64,000 nt of DNA from Rummeliibacillus stabekisii (GCF_007988965.1 NZ_BJVD01000003.1:237204-301203), one strand, 5' to 3'; counted from the first letter of the stretch, positions 38,415-48,082 are shown. The notes: generated by a model not told the origin, from the letters alone. Numbers and translations: made by a program.

Positions 38415-39479
38415 ATGGCCAAAATTCATGCAGTTAGTACACACTGCCCTCCCCATGCATTACCTCAAAATATGGCAGAGGAATTTATAAAAGAACTTTT
38501 TTCTGGGAAGATAGCCAAACTTGATCGTTATTTGAAAGTATTCAAAAATGGCGAAATACATAACCGCCAACTGGCTATGCCAATCGAATGGTATAAAGAA
38601 GAACACAGTTTTTCAGAAAGAAATGAATTATACGTAGAACTTGCTACAGAGTATACAGCGAAAGTAATCGAGGACTGTTTAGAAAGCGCATCAGTGGAAA
38701 AAGAAGCAGTCGATGCCATTATCTTCATATCAAGCACGGGCATTTCAACACCAAGCATTGAAGCACGCGTTATGAACCAGCTCTCACTTCCCATTGATAT
38801 CGTCCGAATCCCTATTTGGGGACTTGGATGCGGAGGTGGCGCTGCGGGGATTAGCCGAGCAAATGATTATTGCCTTGCCCACCCCGATGCGGTAGTACTT
38901 GTCGTATGCCTGGAACTATGCAGCCTTACATTCCAGCCAGACGATTTGGATAAGAGCAATTTTATCGGGACATCTTTATTCGGTGACGGTGTAGCATGCG
39001 CTCTCGTTGCAGGTGATGAAGCATCACTTTCTCCAAAAGAAACTTTGCCTTCAATCAAAGGAAATGCTTCCCGTCTTATGCCTCATTCAGAAGATGTAAT
39101 GGGTTGGCGAATCGAGGATAGCGGCTTGCATGTTATTTTCTCTAAGAGTATCCCGCCAATTGTTGAAAACTGGTTTGCCCCTTTTGTGCATGACTTTTTA
39201 AATACTCATGATTCCAAGGCACAAGATCTCACACAATTTATTTTGCACCCTGGTGGCAAAAAGGTCCTTACCGCCTATGAAAAAGCTCTCAATCTGCCAA
39301 ATGACTTGTTAGCACCGAGCTCTCATATTTTAAAAAATCACGGCAATATGTCTTCTCCAACTGTTTTATATGTCTTGAAATATATTATGGAAAACAAGCC
39401 ATCCAAAGGTGAAAAAGGTTTAATGGCATCACTTGGACCAGGTTTTAGCGGTGAACTTGTTTTATTGGAATGGGAGTGA
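38415..39479 (+). CDS. bpsA: Type III polyketide synthase (BpsA-like)
   Basis: Chalcone/stilbene synthase fold that condenses fatty-acyl-CoA with malonyl-CoA to give alkylpyrones. The nucleophile Cys139 is in WGLGCGGGAAG, the His in LHPGGKK and the Asn in NHGNMSSPT, so the Cys-His-Asn triad is complete. 354 residues. ATG 38415 follows AAAGGAG. It is followed after four bases by a membrane methyltransferase, the same pair as bpsA-bpsB (ypbQ) of B. subtilis, although the chromosomal site differs. Confidence 0.88.
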   Translation: MAKIHAVSTHCPPHALPQNMAEEFIKELFSGKIAKLDRYLKVFKNGEIHNRQLAMPIEWYKEEHSFSERNELYVELATEYTAKVIEDCLESASVEKEAVDAIIFISSTGISTPSIEARVMNQLSLPIDIVRIPIWGLGCGGGAAGISRANDYCLAHPDAVVLVVCLELCSLTFQPDDLDKSNFIGTSLFGDGVACALVAGDEASLSPKETLPSIKGNASRLMPHSEDVMGWRIEDSGLHVIFSKSIPPIVENWFAPFVHDFLNTHDSKAQDLTQFILHPGGKKVLTAYEKALNLPNDLLAPSSHILKNHGNMSSPTVLYVLKYIMENKPSKGEKGLMASLGPGFSGELVLLEWE

Positions 39480-39483
39480 ATGT

Positions 39484-40005
39484 ATGCTATTTATAATCGT
39501 ATTTGCACTAATTTGCATTCAACGGCTAGTAGAACTCCGGGTTGCCAGAAATAATGAACGTTATATGAAAAGCCAAGGAGCAATTGATTTTGGGCAGGCA
39601 CATTATAAGTATATCGTGATACTTCATGTCGCTTTTTTGGCTTCATTATTCATCGAGTACCTGGTAAAGGAATCTACATTGAGTCCCATATGGCCATGGC
39701 TACTTGCAGTATTTATCGTCCTTCAATTAGGCAGGATCTGGGCAATAAAATCGCTCGGCCATTTTTGGAACACGAAAATTATTGTATTGCCTAACGCCCA
39801 ATTGGTAAAAAAAGGTCCCTATAAATGGATTCCACATCCAAACTATGTCATCGTTGCACTAGAAATCCTTGTCATTCCATTGATATTCCAAGCATATGTA
39901 ACGGCTATTTTCTTCACCCTTTTAAACATGTTGATGATGTATATACGGATTCCTGAAGAAGAGCGTGCGCTGAATAGCATTTATAAAAATCAGGAACAAT
40001 ATTAA
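39484..40005 (+). CDS. bpsB: Isoprenylcysteine carboxyl methyltransferase-like protein (BpsB/YpbQ)
   Basis: Membrane methyltransferase with about four helices and the family C-terminal signature GPYKWIPHPNYV followed by PEEERAL. In B. subtilis BpsB it O-methylates the alkylpyrones made by BpsA. 173 residues. ATG 39484 follows GGGAGTGA that lies within the end of bpsA, so translation is tightly linked. Confidence 0.85.
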   Translation: MLFIIVFALICIQRLVELRVARNNERYMKSQGAIDFGQAHYKYIVILHVAFLASLFIEYLVKESTLSPIWPWLLAVFIVLQLGRIWAIKSLGHFWNTKIIVLPNAQLVKKGPYKWIPHPNYVIVALEILVIPLIFQAYVTAIFFTLLNMLMMYIRIPEEERALNSIYKNQEQY

Positions 40006-40011
40006 ACGAGA

Positions 40012-40043
40012 AAAACGAGAAGCCTAAATGGCTTCTCGTTTTT
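40012..40043. terminator. Bidirectional terminator after bpsB
   Basis: Arms AAAACGAGAAGCC / GGCTTCTCGTTTT with a five-base loop; it serves bpsB and the facing symporter gene. Confidence 0.85.
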
Positions 40044-41520
40044 TATTGTCTTTTGCATTCTTCTCTTTATTATATTCAACCCAGAAATCTGCATCTTTTA
40101 TTCCTAAAGGAGTAGGATCAAACACTGGATCTTTGCCTTCTTTCTTCTGTCTTTCATAATCTTTCAATGCCCTAATGGCCGGCTTCGCAACAATCAGGAT
40201 ACCAATCACATTAATCCAAACCATCAATCCAAGACCGACATCTCCAAGAGCCCATGCTAGTGTTGACGCTTTGTATGAGCCATAGAAGTTGGCTGCTAAA
40301 TACACAATACGTGTAATCCACATTGCGATGACTTGGGTTTTCCCTTTAAATAAGTACGCAATATTTGTCTCAGCAATATAGTAATAGGCCATGGTAGTAG
40401 TAAAAGCAAAGAAGAACAAGGCTATTGCTACAAAACCTGAGCCGAACCCAGGGAATGATTGGTCTACCGCAAATTGCGTATAGGCAGAACCTGCGGATAC
40501 TTGATCAGCGATAGTGCCTGAGCCGAAGTCTCCTAAAAAGATAAATTTCTTTTTAGCTTCATCGAATACATTAAAGGTACCAGAAAATAGAACCATAAAT
40601 GCTGTAGCAGAACAAACCAATAATGTATCGATATAAACAGAAGCAGCTTGAACAAGGCCTTGTTTAGCCGGATGAGAAACTTCCGCAGCAGCTGCCGCAT
40701 GAGCTCCTGTACCTTGGCCAGCCTCATTAGAGAAGACGCCACGTTTTACTCCCCATGCAATCGCCGCTCCAAGCATACCACCAAAAGCAGAATCAAATCC
40801 GAAAGCGTTTTCAAAGATAAGCTTTAATACATGTGGAATTTCACCAATATGCATACCAATAATAACAACAGCCATAATCATATACAAAATAGCCATGAAT
40901 GGCACTACATATTGTGCTACAGTCGCAATTGCTTTAACTCCACCGATAACAATAACTGCTAATAGAACAGTTACAATCAATCCAGTTATCCACTGGCTAA
41001 CACCAAAAGCATTATGCATAGCATCTGAAATAGCGTTTGTCTGAACACCAGGCATTAGGACGGCCATCGCCATCAATGCTGCAATGGCAAAAATAATACC
41101 AGCCCATTTTTTCCCTGTTCCCTTTTCAATATAGTAAGCAGGACCGCCACGATATTGATCATCATGTTCTTCTTTATAAATTTGTGCTAGTGTTGACTCT
41201 ACATATGCAGTAGCCGCTCCAATAAAAGCAATCATCCACATCCAAAATACAGCGCCAGGACCACCAAATGCAATGGCAGTAGCTGTACCTGCAATATTCC
41301 CGGTACCTACACGTCCTGATAAGGCAATAGATAATGCCTGGAAGGAAGAAATCCCCTTTTCTGATTTTTCCCCTTTAAACATTAATAACACCATGTCTTT
41401 AATAAATCTTACCTGTGGAAACTTCATAATGATTGAAAAGACTAATCCAACAACCAATATGCCGTAAATCATCCACGGCCCCCACAAAATGTCATTTATT
41501 GCTGCAACAAAATCCCCCAT
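40024..41520 (-). CDS. Sodium:alanine symporter family (AGCS) transporter
   Basis: Membrane carrier with about 11 hydrophobic segments and the AGCS signatures SALSGRVGTGNIAGTATAI-like (seen as LSIALSGRVGTGNIAGTA) and GVKRGVFSNEAGQGTGAHAA. It imports alanine, glycine or glutamine with Na+. The cytoplasmic tail is basic. 498 residues; ATG 41520 follows AAAGGGG. Which amino acid is moved cannot be read from sequence. Confidence 0.9.
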   Translation of the reverse strand: MGDFVAAINDILWGPWMIYGILVVGLVFSIIMKFPQVRFIKDMVLLMFKGEKSEKGISSFQALSIALSGRVGTGNIAGTATAIAFGGPGAVFWMWMIAFIGAATAYVESTLAQIYKEEHDDQYRGGPAYYIEKGTGKKWAGIIFAIAALMAMAVLMPGVQTNAISDAMHNAFGVSQWITGLIVTVLLAVIVIGGVKAIATVAQYVVPFMAILYMIMAVVIIGMHIGEIPHVLKLIFENAFGFDSAFGGMLGAAIAWGVKRGVFSNEAGQGTGAHAAAAAEVSHPAKQGLVQAASVYIDTLLVCSATAFMVLFSGTFNVFDEAKKKFIFLGDFGSGTIADQVSAGSAYTQFAVDQSFPGFGSGFVAIALFFFAFTTTMAYYYIAETNIAYLFKGKTQVIAMWITRIVYLAANFYGSYKASTLAWALGDVGLGLMVWINVIGILIVAKPAIRALKDYERQKKEGKDPVFDPTPLGIKDADFWVEYNKEKNAKDNKKREAI

Positions 41521-41552
41521 AAAAAAACCCCTTTATAGTTTTCTTATAATTC

Positions 41553-41581
41553 AATATATTTTAAATATTGATAGATTGCAA
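41553..41581 (-). promoter_or_regulatory. Promoter of the AGCS symporter gene
   Basis: -35 TTGCAA (41576-41581), a 17-base spacer and -10 TATATT (41553-41558), 33 bases before the ATG. The rest of the gene-free stretch 41521-41828 holds only the terminator at 41723-41756. Confidence 0.5.
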
Positions 41582-41722
41582 ACAAAATTTTCGAAATAAT
41601 CTTTTTTATTTTCTTACCATATAAATACATAACTTGTTTTGCTATTTCATTTCGACTCCTCCTCAACTCTTTAGTAGTAAGATTTACTCATGATATGCCG
41701 CCTAGAATCTGAATATGTGACG

Positions 41723-41756
41723 AAAAAAAGACATATGCAAAATTAAAGCATATGCC
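41723..41756 (-). terminator. Terminator of the YtpA-like gene
   Basis: Stem GGCATATGC / GCATATGTC around a nine-base loop, then seven T on the leftward strand, about 75 bases after the stop codon. Confidence 0.7.
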
Positions 41757-41828
41757 CAGATATATATTTCTTTTGCTACGGCACAAAAGAATTTTACCTC
41801 TTAAAAACACACTTCCATTTAATTTAAA

Positions 41829-42629
41829 TTAGATAATATAACCGATATTGCGTAAAGCATTAAACATAAATGATTCCATATATTGATAGATATCTTCCCG
41901 TTCTGGTTCTTGATAAAGATCGTGATAGCAAGATTTCCACTCTTTATATTGGAATTCAGACGTTTCTTGTTGAGAAAGCCATTTTTTACTATAGGCTGGA
42001 GATACAATTTTGTCACTGCCCCCATTCATCAGCAAGACTGGGATATCCGGAATTGTTTCTCTCTTTGTCCACAGTGCTTTCATAAACTGCTGCAGTTCTT
42101 TATACCATCCCACTGTAATGCCTGAAAAATAGTAGGGATCGTCCTTTTGTTCTTTATAAAATTCGTAACTGCGTGAAAGATTTTTGATTGGTATATCATG
42201 CTGTATCTTTAAATTCCCTGTTAGTTTGCTAATACCTGAAAGAGCATTAGAAAATTTTGATGGCTGATGTGTAAGATGCAGCCAAGGAGATGTTAGTATC
42301 ATGCCTGCACATTCGTATTTCCGTATTTGTATTAATTCCATTGCAAGGCTTGCGCCAAGGCCATGCCCCATTATAAAGATTGGTAAATTATAATTTATAG
42401 CAACCTCCATCATTTGTCGAATGAACTTTAGGTACTCTTTAAACCCTTCATCATGCGCTTTCTTTTTCCGGCTCACTTCGCCATGACCAGGCAAATCACC
42501 TGTGATAACATGCATGCCAGATACACGTAGCTTTTCAATAAGCCAAGGATATCTCCGATGATGTTCATATGCACTATGTATAAAAACAACAACAGCTTTC
42601 GCTTGTCCCTCTGCTTCCCATTTCCACAT
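41829..42629 (-). CDS. ytpA: YtpA-like alpha/beta hydrolase lacking the nucleophile serine
   Basis: Serine aminopeptidase S33/lysophospholipase-type alpha/beta hydrolase, clearly related to B. subtilis YtpA, which makes the lysophospholipid bacilysocin. The nucleophile elbow reads MGHGLGASLA, not GHSMGG: residue 90 is Gly (codon GGC at 42360-42362) where Ser is expected. The acid (GGSDKIV) and base (CYHDLYQEPER) remain. The oxyanion HG is also changed (IHSAYEHH). The protein may be inactive, or the codon may be a base error. 266 residues; ATG 42629 follows GAGGAG. Next to ytoA as in Bacillus. Confidence 0.8.
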   Translation of the reverse strand: MWKWEAEGQAKAVVVFIHSAYEHHRRYPWLIEKLRVSGMHVITGDLPGHGEVSRKKKAHDEGFKEYLKFIRQMMEVAINYNLPIFIMGHGLGASLAMELIQIRKYECAGMILTSPWLHLTHQPSKFSNALSGISKLTGNLKIQHDIPIKNLSRSYEFYKEQKDDPYYFSGITVGWYKELQQFMKALWTKRETIPDIPVLLMNGGSDKIVSPAYSKKWLSQQETSEFQYKEWKSCYHDLYQEPEREDIYQYMESFMFNALRNIGYII

Positions 42630-42868
42630 TCTATTCCGCTCCTCAATTCTCACTTTTCTCGTATTAACGGCTACCAAAAATTAGAATGATATACTTCTAT
42701 ATTTTGACCTTCAATACCTGATAGGTTTAGGTAACAATCAGAGAAGATAAAATTCACTGATTGTCGTATCACTCTATTTTAACGTATTTTACAGATTTCA
42801 GTTTCCTTCCAATCTACCATTTGTTACGATATTAATAACATCATAGCTTGAAATGAGGCGAATTTTCG

Positions 42869-43393
42869 ATGATTTACCCTTATCACAACAAAAAACCAAA
42901 TATCGATCCCTCTGTTTTCATAGGAGATCATGTCGTTATCACTGGGGATGTCACAATTGGACCAGACTCATCTGTATTTTATAATACAGTGATTAGAGGT
43001 GATGTGTCCCCTACTATTATTGGAAGTAAAGTGAACGTACAAGACTTGTGCTGTTTACACCAAAGTCCTGGCAGACCGCTTGTCCTAGAAGATGAGGTAA
43101 CAATCGGTCATCAAGTGACACTACATAGCTGCCATGTAAAAAAAGGTGCGCTTATTGGTATGGCATCAATTGTTTTAGACGGCGCAGAAATTGGCGAGGG
43201 AGCATTCATCGGGGCAGGGAGCCTTGTGACACAAGGAAAAGTAATACCTCCGAATACAATGGCTTTCGGCCGACCAGCTAAAGTAGTACGGGAATTAACT
43301 GATGAAGATAAAAAAGACATGGTCCGCATTATCAACGAATATCATGAAAAGGGCCAGTTCTATAAATCTGTCCAACAAAATTCAGAAAGATAA
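42869..43393 (+). CDS. ytoA: Gamma-carbonic anhydrase family protein YtoA
   Basis: Left-handed beta-helix trimer subunit built of hexapeptide repeats such as VVITGD and VTIGPD. The zinc histidines are visible in CLHQSPG and GHQVTLHSC. 174 residues, with a short C-terminal helix. Carbonic anhydrase activity is not assured, since some members are inactive or acyltransferase-like. Ends at a strong terminator. Confidence 0.85.
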   Translation: MIYPYHNKKPNIDPSVFIGDHVVITGDVTIGPDSSVFYNTVIRGDVSPTIIGSKVNVQDLCCLHQSPGRPLVLEDEVTIGHQVTLHSCHVKKGALIGMASIVLDGAEIGEGAFIGAGSLVTQGKVIPPNTMAFGRPAKVVRELTDEDKKDMVRIINEYHEKGQFYKSVQQNSER

Positions 43394-43394
43394 T

Positions 43395-43433
43395 AAAAAG
43401 ATGGCTTCTCTCAAAAGGGAGGCCATCTTTTTA
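43395..43433. terminator. Bidirectional terminator after ytoA
   Basis: Arms AAAAAGATGGC-TC / GA-GCCATCTTTTT with a short loop. Confidence 0.8.
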
Positions 43434-43437
43434 CTTT

Positions 43438-43857
43438 TTATTCTTCTTGTTCCTCTCCATTGCCATTGCCTTTGAGTGACTTACCATATTGTCTGTCACG
43501 TATTTCCTTTGATAGCGCGAAAGAGGTGTATAAGACAAAAATAATCCCTAGCCAATAATATCCCTTTTCGACAAGGTCCCAGTCTGTATTCCAAACACTT
43601 ATCATCCCTATTCCAAATGAAGCAATCGTTGATAAATAACAAAGGAGCAAATATTCTTTTGTTACTTTAATTCCGTCATGCCGATCGCGAATTGTCTTTA
43701 CAAGTGAAAAAGCAGAAAAAGTAATCCACCCCAACAAAATAGTATAGAATCCTCGCTCAACAAGTTGCCAATCTGTATTCCAAATCGCAACTAAGACAAA
43801 ACCAAAGCCGGTTAAAAAAGCAGCCCATGTGAGAAAAAAGAATTCATTTGTTTTCAA
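43438..43857 (-). CDS. YiaA/YiaB-type membrane protein with internal duplication
   Basis: Four hydrophobic helices in two similar halves. Each half has a hydrophobic pair around W-N-T-D-W (AIWNTDWQLVERGFY and SVWNTDWDLVEKGYY) and ends in K-I/E-RDR, the YiaA/B two-helix domain pattern. 139 residues. The function of the family is unknown. Monocistronic, convergent with ytoA. Confidence 0.75.
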   Translation of the reverse strand: MKTNEFFFLTWAAFLTGFGFVLVAIWNTDWQLVERGFYTILLGWITFSAFSLVKTIRDRHDGIKVTKEYLLLCYLSTIASFGIGMISVWNTDWDLVEKGYYWLGIIFVLYTSFALSKEIRDRQYGKSLKGNGNGEEQEE

Positions 43858-44092
43858 CCATCTCTCCTCCTTGAACTTCTTATTAACTTATTCAAAGAGA
43901 GAAAAGGTTATGAACCGAAAATGTATCAAGCTTTTACTTTGCCTTCATTTTATTTTTAAAGAATAGTTTGTTCACAACCTATCAAGATTAATGGAGAATA
44001 AAAACCAAAAACCCTATCACAAATGTGACAGGGTTCTCATAAGAATCAGCTTATCGCTTAGGAGGAAAAACCTCCATAGCAAGAAACTCTAT

Positions 44093-45286
44093 TTATTTAA
44101 ATTTAGCTTTCAATTCTTCAGCTTTATCTGTATTTTCCCAAGGTACATTTAAATCAACACGACCGAAGTGTCCGTAAGCCGCTGTTTGTTTATAGATTGG
44201 ACGGCGAAGATCAAGCATTTTGATAATGCCTGCAGGACGCAAATCAAATGTCTCACGAACGGCTTCTACTAATTTGCTTTCTGTGACCTTTCCTGTACCA
44301 AAAGTATCTACAGAAATAGAAACTGGCTGAGCTACTCCGATTGCATAAGCTAACTGAACTTCTGCGCGCTCTGCTAAGCCTGCAGCTACAATATTTTTAG
44401 CTACATAACGAGCTGCATATGCTCCAGATCGGTCTACTTTTGTTGCATCTTTCCCTGAGAATGCACCGCCGCCATGACGCGCATATCCACCGTATGTGTC
44501 AACGATGATTTTGCGGCCTGTAAGACCTGCATCCCCTTTTGGTCCACCAATTACAAAGCGGCCTGTTGGGTTAATGAAGTATTTTGTGTTTTCATCCAGT
44601 AATTCAGCTGGCACTACATTATTGATTACTGTTGATTTAAGATCTTGTTGAATTTGTTCTAATGTTACATCTTCATCATGTTGAGTTGAGATAACAATTG
44701 TATCCACACGTACTGGATGGTTGTTTTCATCATACTCAATTGTTACTTGTGTTTTTCCATCCGGACGCAAGTATGCAAGTTGACCTGTCTTGCGAACCTC
44801 TGTTAAACGGCGTGCCAATTTGTGAGCTAAGCTGATTGGAAGCGGCATTAACTCAGGTGTTTCATTGCAAGCATAGCCGAACATCAACCCTTGGTCCCCT
44901 GCACCAATTGCTTCGATATCTGCATCTGACATGTTTCCTTCACGAGCTTCCAGTGCTTGGTCTACACCTTGTGCAATATCCGGTGATTGTTCACCAATTG
45001 CTACAAGTACTGCTAGGTTTTCTGCATCGAAACCGTATTTACCGCGTGTGTAACCAATTTCAGCTACTGTATCTCTTACAATTCCTTTGATGTCAACATA
45101 TGTTGAGGTCGTCACTTCTCCTGCAACAAGGACAAGGCCTGTTGTGACAGTTGTTTCACATGCAACTCGCGCATTCGGGTCTTTTGCAATAATGGCATCT
45201 AAAATGGCATCCGAAATTTGGTCACAAATTTTATCTGGATGTCCTTCTGTTACGCTTTCTGAAGTAAATAATCTTCTGTTAGTCAT
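44093..45286 (-). CDS. metK: S-adenosylmethionine synthetase
   Basis: Makes S-adenosylmethionine from methionine and ATP. The N-terminal [20 protein letters not shown], the [12 protein letters not shown] loop and [16 protein letters not shown] are all intact. 397 residues, the usual length. GGAGG precedes the ATG. Expression is under the S-box riboswitch upstream, so high SAM shuts it off. Divergent from pckA, as in B. subtilis. Confidence 0.97.
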   Translation of the reverse strand: MTNRRLFTSESVTEGHPDKICDQISDAILDAIIAKDPNARVACETTVTTGLVLVAGEVTTSTYVDIKGIVRDTVAEIGYTRGKYGFDAENLAVLVAIGEQSPDIAQGVDQALEAREGNMSDADIEAIGAGDQGLMFGYACNETPELMPLPISLAHKLARRLTEVRKTGQLAYLRPDGKTQVTIEYDENNHPVRVDTIVISTQHDEDVTLEQIQQDLKSTVINNVVPAELLDENTKYFINPTGRFVIGGPKGDAGLTGRKIIVDTYGGYARHGGGAFSGKDATKVDRSGAYAARYVAKNIVAAGLAERAEVQLAYAIGVAQPVSISVDTFGTGKVTESKLVEAVRETFDLRPAGIIKMLDLRRPIYKQTAAYGHFGRVDLNVPWENTDKAEELKAKFK

Positions 45287-45475
45287 TTGGTTGGTTTCCT
45301 CCTAAATCAACGAGATCCTCTCGAAAGTGATACGGTACTCATTACCCATGTCCGTTTAAATGGATTAAACGCCAAGCTTTAGCTGCTTTTTAAACACGAG
45401 GATATAGAAAGTGCCCTTACATACATGCTATATATTAATATGAAACAAAATCAATTTGCCTCAATTTTTACACAA

Positions 45476-45510
45476 AAAAACCTTTCGCTCATTCGCACAA
45501 TGAGGAAAGG
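45476..45510 (-). terminator. Riboswitch terminator of metK
   Basis: Arms CCTTTC-CTCAT / ATGAG-GAAAGG, then a run of seven T on the leftward strand, 24 bases after the S-box aptamer. Confidence 0.8.
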
Positions 45511-45533
45511 ATATGTTTCGTAAGCACCTTTCA

Positions 45534-45651
45534 CTCTTATCGTTCAAGGAATATTCCTTGCATCAGATTAGCACCAGCGCATTTAACACTTGATAAAATG
45601 CAGGTTGCCGGGTTTCTTAGGGCCTGACCCTCCACCAGCTCGGGATAAGAG
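45534..45651 (-). ncRNA. SAM-I (S-box) riboswitch of metK
   Basis: Leftward: CTCTTATC closing arm, AGCTGGTGGAGGG, the conserved GGCCCTAAGAAACCCGGCAA core, AGTGTTAAATGCG, GTGCTAATC and the pairing GATAAGAG. This is the full S-box consensus upstream of metK, with a terminator after it. Confidence 0.95.
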
Positions 45652-45668
45652 TATCCGTTCTATAGCAT

Positions 45669-45697
45669 ATAGTAAGCGAATTGAACAAGAAAGTCAA
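45669..45697 (-). promoter_or_regulatory. metK riboswitch promoter
   Basis: -35 TTGACT (45692-45697), a 17-base spacer and -10 TACTAT (45669-45674), placing the start just before the S-box. Confidence 0.7.
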
Positions 45698-45831
45698 ATT
45701 TTCGATAAAAAATAAAGAAAAAAGTTGATTTTTGATGAATTTTGTTGTGTGATGTAGTTAAGCGTTTTCGTAAAGTAAATTAATGAATTAATTTATATAG
45801 AAAACTTTTAAAAAATAACGAGTTATTAGTA

Positions 45832-45859
45832 TAGACTAATACGCTTAATGTGTTATACT
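45832..45859 (+). promoter_or_regulatory. pckA promoter with CcpN-type operator
   Basis: -35 TAGACT (45832-45837), a 16-base spacer and -10 TATACT (45854-45859). The sequence TGTGTTATACT (45849-45859) matches the CcpN consensus TRTGHYATAYW at every position and covers the -10, as at B. subtilis pckA. Confidence 0.6.
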
Positions 45860-45929
45860 AATTCTCGAAAAGATTAATACTCACCCACTTAGCAAGGGTA
45901 ATAATATAAAAAGGATGGTACGAACACAG

Positions 45930-47516
45930 ATGAATTCAGTAGAAATTGCGAATGAACTGAATGATTTATTACAAGGGCGCAATATTTTAGAACAGCTTTC
46001 AGTTCCACAATTAGTGGAAAAAGCAACTTCACGTGGAGAGGCAATCTTAACGGTAGATGGTGCTGTTCGCGCAGTAACTGGCAAATATACAGGACGTTCT
46101 CCTAAAGATAAATTTATGGTAGAAGAAGAATCCTCTAAAGACAAAATTGATTGGGGTAAAATCAATCAACCTATTTCTTCAGAAGTTTTCGATTCATTAT
46201 ATACGAAAGTAGTAGACTATTTAAAAGAAAAAGAAGAAATTTTTGTTTTCAAAGGATTTGCGGGTGCTGACCCTTCATCCCGTCTTGGCATTCGTGTTGT
46301 GAACGAATTCGCATGGCATAATTTATTTGCACATCAATTATTCATCCGCCCTACAGCTGAAGAATTAGAAGAACATGAAGCAGATTTCACTATTGTTTCT
46401 GCTCCTACCTTTAAAGCTGATCCAGCAGTAGACGGAACATCTTCTGAAACATTCATTCTCGTATCTCTAGAAAAACGCATTATTTTAATCGGCGGCACAG
46501 AATATGCTGGCGAAATGAAAAAATCAATCTTCGGCATTATGAATTACCTATTACCACAACAAGGTATTCTGTCTATGCACTGCTCTGCAAATGTTGGTGA
46601 ATCAGGCGATGTAGCATTATTCTTCGGCCTATCCGGTACAGGTAAAACGACTTTATCTGCTGACAGCAATCGCAAATTAATTGGTGATGATGAGCACGGC
46701 TGGTCAGACAATGGAGTATTCAATATAGAAGGAGGCTGCTACGCGAAAACAGTCAACCTTTCTGCTGAAAAAGAACCAGAAATCTATAATGCTATCAAAT
46801 TTGGCACAGTGCTTGAGAATGTAACAATCGATCCAGAAACACGCATACCTGACTATGATGATACTACATTAACTCAAAATACACGTGCTGCATACCCAAT
46901 CCAAAATATCGAAAATATTGCAAGTCCATCTGTTGGTGGTCACCCTAAAACAATTATTTTCTTAACAGCTGATGCGTTTGGCGTATTGCCTCCAATCAGT
47001 AAATTAACGAAAGAGCAAGCGATGTATCATTTCTTATCTGGCTTCACTTCCAAAATTCCTGGAACAGAACGCGGTGTCGTAGAACCAGAACCAGTATTCT
47101 CTACATGCTTTGGCGCTCCATTCTTCCCACTACATGCTTCTGTATACGCAGAAATGTTGGGTGAGAAAATCGATGCTCATGAAGCTAATGTATTCTTAGT
47201 TAATACAGGCTGGACTGGCGGCAGCTATGGTGAAGGCAGCCGTATGAAACTTTCTTATACTCGTACAATGGTTCGCGCTGCAATCGACGGCAAGCTAGAC
47301 AATGTATTCACAGAGCAAGATCCATTCTTTGGTCTATCTATGCCTACACAAATCGAAGGCGTGCCAACAGAAGTTTTAAATCCGCGTAATGCATGGGCGG
47401 ATAAAGATGCTTATGATCAAAAAGCTAAAGAACTTGCTGGCATGTTCCATGAAAACTTTAAAAAATTCGGCGTCATTTCAAAAGATATTTCTGAAAAAGG
47501 CGCGCCAATCGTTTAA
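45930..47516 (+). CDS. pckA: Phosphoenolpyruvate carboxykinase (ATP)
   Basis: Gluconeogenic enzyme converting oxaloacetate and ATP to phosphoenolpyruvate. The P-loop [14 protein letters not shown], the metal motif [11 protein letters not shown] and [13 protein letters not shown] are intact. 528 residues. ATG 45930 begins MNSVEI, aligning with the start of B. subtilis PckA (MNSVDL); an in-frame ATG at 45915 would touch its own ribosome site. A CcpN-type site at the promoter suggests repression on glycolytic carbon sources. Confidence 0.95.
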   Translation: MNSVEIANELNDLLQGRNILEQLSVPQLVEKATSRGEAILTVDGAVRAVTGKYTGRSPKDKFMVEEESSKDKIDWGKINQPISSEVFDSLYTKVVDYLKEKEEIFVFKGFAGADPSSRLGIRVVNEFAWHNLFAHQLFIRPTAEELEEHEADFTIVSAPTFKADPAVDGTSSETFILVSLEKRIILIGGTEYAGEMKKSIFGIMNYLLPQQGILSMHCSANVGESGDVALFFGLSGTGKTTLSADSNRKLIGDDEHGWSDNGVFNIEGGCYAKTVNLSAEKEPEIYNAIKFGTVLENVTIDPETRIPDYDDTTLTQNTRAAYPIQNIENIASPSVGGHPKTIIFLTADAFGVLPPISKLTKEQAMYHFLSGFTSKIPGTERGVVEPEPVFSTCFGAPFFPLHASVYAEMLGEKIDAHEANVFLVNTGWTGGSYGEGSRMKLSYTRTMVRAAIDGKLDNVFTEQDPFFGLSMPTQIEGVPTEVLNPRNAWADKDAYDQKAKELAGMFHENFKKFGVISKDISEKGAPIV

Positions 47517-47563
47517 TTGCTACAACTTATCGCTTACAACCTATAAGTAAATCCAAATCGCAA

Positions 47564-47603
47564 AAAAATCCCCGACAGGCCAAAAGGCTAGCCGGGGATT
47601 TTT
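47564..47603. terminator. Bidirectional terminator after pckA
   Basis: Arms AAAAATCCCCG / CGGGGATTTTT with a GC-containing loop that has its own short pairing GGCC...GGCT. Confidence 0.8.
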
Positions 47604-47609
47604 GGTTTT

Positions 47610-48065
47610 TTAATCTGTGTCATCTGGAAAAAATTCTGCTTCTGTATCGTATTTCTTAAACATCTCAAGAATAGGTTCGGCATCTTCTCTCGTTAGTTGA
47701 TTAAAGAAAATCTCTTCTGCATAATTTCTTATTTCTATGCCTTCTATTCCATGATCATCATGGAACAGAATAGAAAACCATTTTAACTGTTCTTTTGAAT
47801 CGGCTGAGTGGTGAATAAAATAATCTCTTATTTTATCATTTAAGGTGACACGCTGAATTTTTACTAAGCCTTCATCCTGTGAACTAAAACTGAATTGTTC
47901 CAGTTCTTGAATTGCCTTGCTTTCTTCCTTCCAATTTTGCACCTGCAGCTCATTATAGGGTCCAGAATAAGCCTCCCATAATTCCTGCCAGAAAGGATAG
48001 CGTTTTTTAAACGGCAAGGTATCACTTTTATGCCTTACATCATTTGTCGCTTTAAGATAACCCAT
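47610..48065 (-). CDS. Hypothetical protein
   Basis: 151-residue acidic, soluble protein, rich in Trp, Phe and Glu (QELWEAYSGPYNELQVQNW, then WFSILFHDDHGIEG). No membrane helix or motif I recognise. The coding frame is continuous and it follows ytmA by 17 bases in the same direction, so it is probably translated from the ytkD-ytmA transcript. Confidence 0.6.
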   Translation of the reverse strand: MGYLKATNDVRHKSDTLPFKKRYPFWQELWEAYSGPYNELQVQNWKEESKAIQELEQFSFSSQDEGLVKIQRVTLNDKIRDYFIHHSADSKEQLKWFSILFHDDHGIEGIEIRNYAEEIFFNQLTREDAEPILEMFKKYDTEAEFFPDDTD

Positions 48066-48082
48066 CTTTTCACCTACTTATT

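Noticed and set aside
45745..45775. cre-like CGAAAACGCTTAAC upstream of pckA
   Set aside because: Three mismatches to the cre consensus and not near the promoter; the CcpN site explains control better.
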